From: Lepus europaeus
Lineage: Eukaryota > Chordata > Mammalia > Lagomorpha > Leporidae
Direction: 5' to 3'
Assembly: GCF_033115175.1 (NCBI RefSeq)
Contig: NC_084836.1
Coordinates: forward strand, 80,318,253-80,382,252
Length of the DNA stretch: 64,000 bases
Shown here: in pieces, positions 56,774 through 64,000 of the stretch
Position numbering within the stretch: position 1 is the first letter of the stretch
How the letters are laid out: each line of letters starts with the position of its first letter
The notes under the pieces: generated by a model
Told to the model about the DNA's origin: nothing
The model's database searches: none
The model's input: the letters and a program-made list of their open reading frames with translations, nothing else
Position numbers and translations under genes: made by a program

Positions 56774-57109
56774 GGTGCCGGTACTGTGGCAAAGTAGGCT
56801 AAGCCTCTGCCTATGATGCCAACATCCCATATGAGGTTTATGCTCCAGTTGCTCCTCTTCCAATTCAGCTCTCTGCTATGGCCTGGGAAAGCAGTAGAAG
56901 ATAGCCCAAGTGCTTAGGCCCCTGCACCCACATAGGAGACCCAGAGGAAGCTCCTGGCTCCTGGCTTTGGATCAGCTCAGCTCTGGCTGTTGCAGTCACT
57001 GGAGGAGTGTACCAGTGGAAGGAAGACCTCTCTCTCTGTCTCTCCCTCTCTCTGTCTGTAACTCTGCCTCTTGAATAAATAAATAAATAAATAAATAATC
57101 TTTTAAAAA
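56774..57109 (+). mobile_element. CSINE with imperfect target duplication
   Basis: 'aaatggttaataa' at 56761-56773 and 'aaatggttgataa' at 57110-57122 differ by one base. Full body; the tail carries (AAAT)n. Confidence 0.93.
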
Positions 57110-57122
57110 AATGGTTGATAAA

Positions 57123-57404
57123 ATTTTTAATGAATATGGATGTTGAAATTTGTTTCAGATGTTAGTCAACATAAGCACATGGGCAGAACGGGAGGAAGTC
57201 CTGAGTTACAGTGAATGATGTCCACAGGTCACCAAACAAATTGCAACCAGGGAGTTATAACTCCAAATGTGTGGCTTTGTTATTTGCCTTAAACCAGAGG
57301 TTTCAACTGCTTGTTGTTGAAAACAGTCTCAGAATAACTTTTAAAGGCACAAAGCAAAAACATAGGGAATCAACACCTTGAAATACAGTTAGGAAGTCTT
57401 TGAA
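57123..57404. other. Unclassified sequence
   Basis: No recognised feature. Confidence 0.3.
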
Positions 57405-57613
57405 AAAACAAACGGCTGAGGCAAGCATTGCAGCAGGCTAAGGGGCCATGTGGGATGCCCTTGTTCCATACTGCTGCTCCCGGGGCCTTGTCCTGCCCCT
57501 GCCGCTGACCCAGCCTCCTGCCACCGTGCACTCTGGAAGGCAGCAGGTGATGGCTCAATTACTTTGATTTCTGCAACCCACGTAGGAGACCCAGATGGAG
57601 CTCCTGGCACGTG

Positions 57614-57648
<35 letters not shown>

Positions 57649-57680
57649 TGTCTTTCAAATAAATAAAAACAAAAGAAAAA
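57405..57680 (+). mobile_element. CSINE, old subfamily
   Basis: 'gcccttgttccatactgctg', 'aacccacgtaggagacccag', (TC)n 57617-57643, tail 'caaataaataaaaacaaaag'. The body is shortened before the pyrimidines. Confidence 0.78.
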
Positions 57681-57852
57681 CATGAAAACATGAAAGAAAA
57701 CAAAAAAGAAAGGTGAGACATAATATGTATATTCCTGTGTTACTGCATTGAATCACAGCACCAAGTGAGTTTAATGCCCCATCATTCTGAAGTAGTGATG
57801 AGCCTAAGCAGTAGTTTGACCTCTCGGCAACCACTGTGATGTGCTGTCAGAG

Positions 57853-58048
57853 TATACAGGGTCTTCAAACGGTTCATAGAAAATCTGTATTATGAAAATG
57901 CATATTATGCAAAAGCTGTGCATGAATTTCAAATCTACTTGGCATCAAAATATGCATTATGAAAATGTACATTATGCAAAATTATTATTTTTGCACCAAA
58001 ATCAGCTTATCGTTTAATTCCATTTTCCATGAACTTTTTGATGTCCCT
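57853..58048. mobile_element. Short inverted-repeat element (mariner-like MITE), most complete copy
   Basis: Begins after TA with 'agggtcttcaaacggttcat' and ends 'ccatgaactttttgatgtcc' before TTTTTA. The ends are inverted repeats of each other. Internally it has duplicated 'attatgaaaatg' blocks and 'tttttgcaccaaaatcagc'. About 195 bp, no coding capacity. Confidence 0.7.
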
Positions 58049-58263
58049 TTTTATCTGCTATTGGTGACAAAGTCACAGGTACTGTGGATCTTGTAGTTTT
58101 TGCCTTGTGTATTCACAATGAAAGGAAATGTCAAATTTCACTCAGAGGATTGTGAAAATAATGAGAGACCTTGCTTTTTTTCTTATTTAAATGCACAGAT
58201 CTTGTCAGTTCCAAGCATGGACCTCTTGGGGGTCCATACACTACAGATTAAGAACCAATATAG

Positions 58264-58600
58264 TTGGAGCTGATGCTGTGGGGTAGTAGGCTAAGCCTCA
58301 GCCCGTGGGCATCCCAAATGGGTGCTGGTTCAAGTCCCAACTGCTCCTCTTCTGATCCAGCTCTCTGCTATGGCCTGGGAAAGCAACGGAAGATGGCCCA
58401 AGTGCTTGGGCCCCTGCACCCATGTGGGAGACCCAGAAGAAGCTCATGGCTCCTGACTTTGGATCAGCCCAGCTCTGACATTGTGGCCATTTGGGGAGTG
58501 AACCAGCAGATGGAAGATCTCTCTCTCTCTCTGCCTCTCCCTCTCTCTGTCTATAATTCTACCTTTCAAATAAATTTTTAAAAAATTTTAAATAAATAAG
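58264..58600 (+). mobile_element. CSINE with near-perfect target duplication
   Basis: 'aagaaccaatata' from 58250 and 'aagaacaaatata' from 58601. The head lacks a few bases ('agcccgtgggcatccc'). Confidence 0.92.
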
Positions 58601-58651
58601 AAGAACAAATATAATTCTTGTAAGTCAACAATTCACTATGGAAATGCCTGC

Positions 58652-58970
58652 TTTTTAAAAAATGTTTAATCATTTTTAAAATTTATTTGAAAGGCAGAGT
58701 AAGAGAAAGATACACAGGCAGAGAGAGATTTTCCATCTTGTAATTCACTTCCCAAATGCCTGAAACAGCCAAGGCAGAGCCAGGCTGAAGCCAGGAGCCA
58801 GAAACTCCATCTGGGTCTCCCACATGGTGATGGGGACTCACATACTTGAGCCGTCACGTGTTGCCTTCAGGTGCACTTGCAGGAAGCTGGAACAGAAGGC
58901 GGAGGCAAGGCTTGATCCCAGGTCCTCTGATATGAGATGCAGGCGTCTGATGTGCCAGGACGCCTGCCCC
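58652..58970 (-). mobile_element. CSINE, old subfamily
   Basis: Extended T/A tail, 'ggctgaagccaggagccaga', 'ggtgcacttgcaggaagctg', 'caggtcctctgatatgagat', head 'ccaggacgcctgccc'. Confidence 0.82.
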
Positions 58971-59159
58971 TGGCTTTTTAAAGAAAACACTGCTCGCCTG
59001 TGTGTACCACAGCCTGATCTGACGCAGCCCTTCCCGGGTTTCCCTGGGAGTAATGGCAGCCAGCTCACAACTGCCGAAACGTTTCTCCACATCACACCAG
59101 CCTAGCGACTGCCCCTCCCTGGGAAGTGATGGTGCAGTGAGAAACCATGGTTCACTCAC

Positions 59160-59228
59160 ACAGGGCGCTTCAGAAACGTTGTGGAAAACTGGAACTGAAG
59201 CTTATTTTGCTACAAAATTTTGAAGGTC
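59160..59228. mobile_element. Short inverted-repeat element (MITE), fragment
   Basis: 'agggcgcttcagaaacgttg' then 'gaagcttattttgctacaaa'. A decayed left half of the family, next to a second copy. Confidence 0.5.
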
Positions 59229-59234
59229 ACGCAT

Positions 59235-59365
59235 GTACACAAGGGGTCTTCAAAGAGTTCTCGGAAATGCAGGTTATGAGAAAACCATGCTTGAATTTCA
59301 ACATTTTCGCACCAAAATAAAGCTGTCTTCCAATTCCATTTTTCCACTTTTTGAAGAATCCTTGC
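59235..59365. mobile_element. Short inverted-repeat element (mariner-like MITE)
   Basis: 'aggggtcttcaaagagttct' to 'ccactttttgaagaatcct', with centre 'cgcaccaaaataaagctg'. About 130 bp with inverted ends. Confidence 0.65.
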
Positions 59366-59516
59366 ATAATTCCATCTGAAATAACTATTGAGCCTGAAAT
59401 TTCCCAGAATCCCCAGCTCTTCGTCAGAAGTTCTGATGAAAAAGTCTTGCTTGCTGCTAAGTTACTGAAAATGAGAGAAATGGATATTACTTTTTCTTTT
59501 ACTCAAAAATAGAGTT

Positions 59517-59855
59517 GGGGCTGGTACTGTGGCACAGCAGGTTAAAGCCCTGGCCTGAAGCACTGGCATCCCATATGGGCACCGGTTCTAGTCCCGGCTG
59601 CCCCTCTTCTGATCTAGCTCTCTGCTGTGGCCTGGGAAAGCAGTAGCAGATGGCTCAAGTCCTTGGGCCCCTGCGCCCGTGTGAGAGACCTGGAAGAAGC
59701 TCCTGGCTCCTGGCTTCAGATCAGCATAGCTCCGGCTGTTGTGGCCATCTGGGAAGTGAACCAGTGGATGAAAGACCTCTCTCTCTGTCTCTACCTCTCT
59801 CTATAACTCTGTCTTTCAAATAAATAAAATAAATCTTTTAAAAATAAATAAATTG
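59517..59855 (+). mobile_element. CSINE, relatively young
   Basis: Head 'tggggctggtactgtggcac', complete body, tail 'caaataaataaaataaatc'. Confidence 0.94.
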
Positions 59856-60087
59856 ACTTAAAAATTCTTAAAATTCACATCATTAAGGAAGCAGGCAGAA
59901 ATTGGAATAAGTTGGGACAGGTGACATGGCAGAAAATATCTTCAAGGCAGAAGTGTGTGCTCACATTCTAGTTAGATAATTACCAAATAGTTACGTATTA
60001 TCCCGAGGAAGTATTTTTAATTTCCTCAAGTCTCAGTTTCCATGGAAGTAAAACCTAGGTCGGATAGCAGGTAAGACTCCAGGTGGA
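59856..60087. other. Unclassified sequence
   Basis: No recognised feature. Confidence 0.3.
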
Positions 60088-60360
60088 GGGGCATGTGTTT
60101 TGGTGCAGGAGGTTAAGCTGCTGCCTACGATGCCACTTCCCAGATATGAGAGCCAGTTCATCTTGGTTGCTCCACTTCCAATCCAGCTTCCTGTTAACAT
60201 GCCTGGGGTAGCAGCTGGAGATGGTCCAAGGACTTGGCCCCTTGCCAGCTCATGTGGAAGACCCGGATGGAGTTCCTGGCTCCTGGCTTTGGTCTGGCCC
60301 AGTCCTGGTAGCCCAGCCTTAGTCATTGCAGTCATTTGGAGCAGTGAACCAATGAATGGA

Positions 60361-60400
<40 letters not shown>

Positions 60401-60440
60401 CTCTGCCTTTCAAAGAAATACAATAAATTTTCAAAAAAAG
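60088..60440 (+). mobile_element. CSINE inserted into an older CSINE
   Basis: Head 'gggcatgtgttttggtgcag', body, (TC)n 60364-60396. 'aagactcc' on each side (60073 and 60438) is a probable target duplication lying within the next element. Confidence 0.88.
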
Positions 60441-60445
60441 ACTCC

Positions 60446-60715
60446 CACATGAAAGTGCCTGGGTCCATCCCCAGCTCCAGCTCCGAACTCCAAGTTCCCG
60501 CTAATGCAGACCTAACAGGAAAGTGATGCTCAGTGACTGGGTCCTTGCCACCCAAGCGGGAGACCCGGGTTGCGTTCCCAGCTCCAGGCTGCATTCAGCC
60601 CCAGCTGGGGGCCATTGCAGGTGTCTGAGGAGTGAACCAGCAGACAGGAGCTTTCCCTATCTATATGCCTCATTCTCTTCTTGTCTCTCTGCCTCTCAAA
60701 AACAAACAGGAAAGT
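60446..60715 (+). mobile_element. CSINE, old subfamily, 3' part
   Basis: Begins in the body at 'tgcctgggtccatccccagc' and runs through 'ccacccaagcgggagacccg' to 'ctctcaaaaacaaacag'. Its head would lie left of the younger SINE. Confidence 0.72.
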
Positions 60716-61326
60716 AGATGCTTGTGGGCCTCTCACAGCCCCATGGGAGGCCTCTGTGGGGGGTGGGAGCAGGTGTACCGTGCCTTAGGCATGAGGCGAT
60801 TGAGTGCCTGCTCTCCTGCTCTCCCTGCCTCCTCCTCTGAATGACACAGATGCCAACTTCCTCATCAGAAAAAAAAATGCTGTGCCCAACTCTCGAGATT
60901 CTCAGGAAAATGTTAATTTGAAAAACATATTTTTATAGCATGTGCCAACTCCCCAGCAAGGGATAAATGGAAAGTTTCTGGCACAGAGAGAGGATTCCAA
61001 ACAGAGAGAGGAAGCTGTTAAGAAACATAAATAATCTATTGATGGTCCAATAACAAAATCCGGAATTCTCAACACCCAACAGAAAGGTGGCTATTCAGTT
61101 TTTCATAAGAACAGTGTTATGGATCCAAAAGCAAACAGTGCCATATATATAAACTGCTGTGTTTTCTCTTTATTTTTAATCCAGCAAAATTGATTCTCAT
61201 AAAAGCACTGCCTCAGATCTGTAGGAGCAATCTATCTAAATGCAGCTCAGTATGTTAAGCTCCCTCAATTTTTTTCTTTGAATTCAGGTTTGGGCACCTA
61301 TTTTAGTCCATGATTAGATTATGACC

Positions 61327-61328
<2 letters not shown>
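60716..61328. other. Repeat-poor AT-rich sequence
   Basis: No gene or named repeat. Confidence 0.35.

Positions 61329-61384
<56 letters not shown>
61329..61384 (+). repeat. Compound (TG)n(TA)n microsatellite
   Basis: About nine TG units followed by about eighteen TA units, with a short A-rich end. Confidence 0.95.
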
Positions 61385-61386
<2 letters not shown>

Positions 61387-61509
61387 AAAACAACAACAAC
61401 TGGGCACTAAGATAACAAAAGAGTCCATTACATCATGGTTGCTCTTGCTGTTTCCCACAGCTATTTAGGAAATGTAGGTCAAACAGTGGGGATTTAAATA
61501 TAAGGAAAC

Positions 61510-61855
61510 TGGGGCCAGCGTTGTAGTGCAGTGGCATAGTGGATTAAGCTGCCGCTTCTGATGCTAGCATCCCATACGGGCGCCAGTTCGAGTCCCAGCT
61601 ACTCCACGACTGATCCAGCTCCCTGCTAATGTGCCTGGGAAGGCAGCAGGTGATGGTCCACATACTTATTCCTCTGCCACCCACTGGGGAGACCCAGATG
61701 GAGTTCCTGGCTTCTGGCTTCAGTCTGGTTCAGCCCTGGCTGTTGCCACCATTGGGGAAAGAACCAATGCACAGAAGACCTGTTTCTATCTCTCCCTCTC
61801 TCTGTCTCTTGGCCTTTCAAATAAATAAATCTTTTTTTAAAAAATAAAATAAAAG
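61510..61855 (+). mobile_element. CSINE with duplicated head segment
   Basis: The head reads 'gttgtagtgcagtggcatag' then 'tggattaagctgccgc', as if the 'gtgcagtgg' step were repeated. The body is of the older type; the tail is long and A-rich. Confidence 0.88.
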
Positions 61856-62086
61856 GTTTAAAAAATGCAAGGAGATCATCTCAAAGCAAGTCGCAAAACA
61901 CAGCCTCCCTTAGACAGTACGCTACTTTGTTCCAACTGTACTTGAGCATCCAACACCTTAAAACACTTAACAATTATAATAACCACCAACATTTCTTGAG
62001 CATTTACTATACTCCAGTCACATGAATTATCTCACCTATGCTTCACAAAACCCTTAGTGGGCAGATGCTGTTACTATGCCCATTCT

Positions 62087-62439
62087 TTTTTTTTCTTTTT
62101 GGCAGGCAGAGTTAGACAGTGAGAGAGAGACAGAGAGAGAGTTATAGACAGTGAGAGAGAGAGAGAGGTCTTCCTTCCGTTGGTTCACTTCCCTAATGGC
62201 CGCCACGGCTGGCGCTGCGCCAATCTGAAGCCAGGAGCTGGGTACTTCCTCCCTGTCTCCCATGTGGGTGCAGAGACCCAAGCACTTGGGCCATCCTCCA
62301 CTGCCCTCCCGGGCCACAGCAGAGAGCTGGACTGGAAGAGGAGCAACCAGGACAGAATCTGGCACCCCAACTGGGACTAGAACCCAGGGTGCCAGCACCG
62401 CAGGTGGAGGATTAGCCAAGTGAGCCATGGTGCAGGCCA
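62087..62439 (-). mobile_element. CSINE2 in a MIR, first of two adjacent insertions
   Basis: T-rich end, 'ggcaggcagagttagacagt', head 'ggtggaggattagccaagtg'. Flanked by 'actatgcccattctt' at 62072-62086 and 'actacgcccattctt' at 62440-62454. Confidence 0.93.
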
Positions 62440-62454
62440 ACTACGCCCATTCTT

Positions 62455-62526
62455 CTCCTTTTTTTTTTTTTTTTTAAGATTTATTTATTTTACTTGAAAG
62501 ACAGAGTTACACAGAAAGGGAAGGAG

Positions 62527-62566
<40 letters not shown>

Positions 62567-62788
62567 TTTCCATCTGCTGGTTCACTCCCCAGATGACCGC
62601 AACGGCAGGAGCTGCGCCGATCCGAAGTCAGGAGCCAGGAGCTTCTTCCGGGTCTCCCATGTGGGTGCAGATGTTGGGGGACATCTTCTGTTTTCCCAGG
62701 CCATAGCAGAGAGCTGGATTAGAAGGGGAGCCCATAAGGGATGCTGGCACTGTGGGCGGCAGCTTAACCTACCCTTGCGCCAGCCCCT
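62455..62788 (-). mobile_element. CSINE in a MIR, second of two adjacent insertions
   Basis: Poly-T, (GA)n 62533-62563, body with a shortened centre, head 'cttaacctacccttgcgcca'. Flanked by the target word at 62440 and again at 62789-62800. Confidence 0.92.
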
Positions 62789-62958
62789 ACTATGCCCATT
62801 TCACAGATGTGGAGACTGCTCAGCAGAGATGCAGCGATGTGGAACAGGAAGTAGAAGGTGAAGCAAAGATGGGGCAAGGACCGTCCAATACACATTCATT
62901 CCTGTGTCATCACCAACTAGGACGTATTGTAACCAGACAGCTAGCTAGAGTCATTCTT

Positions 62959-63263
62959 TTTTTTTTTTTTTTACAGGTAGAGTGAGACAGTGACAGAGAG
63001 AAAGGTCTTCCTTCCATTGGTTCACTCCCCAAATGGCCACCACAGATGGCACTGCACCCATTCGAAGCCAGGAGCCAGGTGCTTCCTCCTGGTCTCCCAT
63101 GCAGGTGCAGGGGCCCAAGCACCTGGGCATCCTCCTCTGCCCTCCCGAGCCATAGCAGAGAGCTGGACTGGAAGAGGAGCAGCCGGGACAGAATCTGGTG
63201 CCCATATGGGATGCTGGCACCGCAGGCAGAGGATTAACCAAGTGAGCCACAGCGCCAGACCCC
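62959..63263 (-). mobile_element. CSINE2-like SINE with target duplication
   Basis: 'agagtcattctt' at 62947-62958 and 'agagccattctt' at 63264-63275. The tail side is CSINE2-like, but the head carries 'cccatatgggatgctggcac' as in CSINE, so it looks mosaic. Confidence 0.92.
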
Positions 63264-63275
63264 AGAGCCATTCTT

Positions 63276-63752
63276 AAAATGGAACTGCAACCAACCTCCA
63301 ATATACAGCAGCCTGTCCACCTGTCTCCTTCCCAAAGGCTTTTGGTCTGGCAAGCTCCAGTCTGGGTCTGCATTCAGCAGTGACAGCAGAACCAGCCAAA
63401 GCCAGTCCCATGGGGGCCTATCCCAGCCCTACTAGGCCTTAGCAGGGGCCACAGGAGTGACGGGTAATGACCTGCGCAAGCCAGGGTGTGAGGGGTGAAA
63501 ACCCAGAGCCAATGGGTAAACACATTGACGTTTGCCCACCCTTAACCTTGAACACAGTGTAAACAGCTTTTACTCTTCAAATGTTTACTGTTGCAAGGGC
63601 TAGGAGCAGTCGGGTAAAAGAGACAAATTAACAAAGCATCGTCATGGGAGTTAACTTGGACAATGCCAAGGCACTACTTCCAAGGAAGCCCAGGGTTCCA
63701 GGAGCTATCTGCCCTCCCTTCCCACAAAACATGATTGCAAATATAATTTTCC
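63276..63752. other. Unclassified sequence
   Basis: No recognised feature. Confidence 0.3.
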
Positions 63753-64000
63753 AGGGCTGGCTCCATGGCGCAGCGAGTTAAAGCCCCAGCCTGCAGTGCA
63801 GGCATCCCGTATGGGTGCCAGTTCCAGTCCCAGCTGCTCCACTTCCAATCCAGCACTCTGCTATGACCCGGAATAGCAGTAGAAGATGGCCCAAGTCCTT
63901 GGGCCCCTGAACCCATGTGGGAGACCCAGAAGAAGCTCCTGGCTCCTGGCTTCGGATCGGTGCCACTCCAGCCATTGAGGCCAATTGGGGAGTGAACCAT
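63753..64000 (+). mobile_element. CSINE, cut by the window edge
   Basis: Head 'gggctggctccatggcgcag' and body up to 'ggagtgaaccat'. Pyrimidine stretch and tail lie beyond the window. Confidence 0.93.

Larger units (their letters stand above)
61965..62880 (+). mobile_element. MIR copy interrupted by two SINEs
   Basis: Left part 61965-62086 ('ttcttgagcatttactatac', 'tgaattatctcacctatgct'). Right part 62789-62880 ('tatgcccatttcacagatgt', 'ggagactgctcagcagagat'). Together they give the MIR order. The break lies exactly at 'actatgcccatt'. Confidence 0.82.

Overview
The window looks like intergenic or intronic DNA from a lagomorph nuclear genome, most likely rabbit (Oryctolagus) or a close leporid. 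The main evidence is about fifty copies of the tRNA-derived C-repeat SINE (CSINE), at all ages and in both orientations. A second subfamily (called CSINE2 here) is also present, with a distinctive head, 'gcccctcttcc' body and 'cctgtcaaaa' tail, along with a leporid-type L1 3' end. I found no functional protein-coding gene, exon chain, rRNA or tRNA gene, and nothing prokaryotic. Most open frames lie inside SINEs, microsatellites or L2/L1 relics and are not genes.

Region by region. 1-2.5 kb: an old MaLR-type LTR, a SINE, an L1 fragment that directly abuts the first 37 nt of a U2 snRNA sequence, and a nearly full-length U1 snRNA retropseudogene with poly-A and a perfect 16-bp target duplication. 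4.4-8.6 kb: one old L1 on the minus strand, broken up by several SINEs and by short inverted-repeat (mariner-like) elements. 9-27 kb: SINEs mixed with MaLR LTRs, L2/MIR relics and an (ATTCTA)n array. 27-28.9 kb: nearly repeat-free, followed by a 5'-truncated young L1 tail with a 14-bp target duplication. 29-36 kb: dense SINEs, including a CSINE2 nested in a CSINE tail. 36.2-37.1 kb: an intronless, 5'-truncated retrocopy of the NEK3 kinase C-terminal region. 39.3-45 kb: SINE-poor, with CpG-containing segments and a 500-bp degenerate TG-rich tract. 45-52.4 kb: SINEs, L2, MIR and L1 relics. 52.4-56.4 kb: mostly unique sequence with stretches that look like conserved noncoding DNA. 56.4-64 kb: dense SINEs again, including a MIR that received two SINEs at one target site, leaving three copies of the target sequence.

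No set of genes acts together here. The biology visible is retrotransposition: L1 machinery mobilised SINEs, a U1 snRNA, possibly a U2/L1 chimera and a NEK3 mRNA. The SINE-poor intervals are the best places to look for regulatory function, but this cannot be shown from one sequence. Family assignments rest on recalled consensus sequences, not on a database search. Boundaries of old repeats are approximate to about 10-30 bp.
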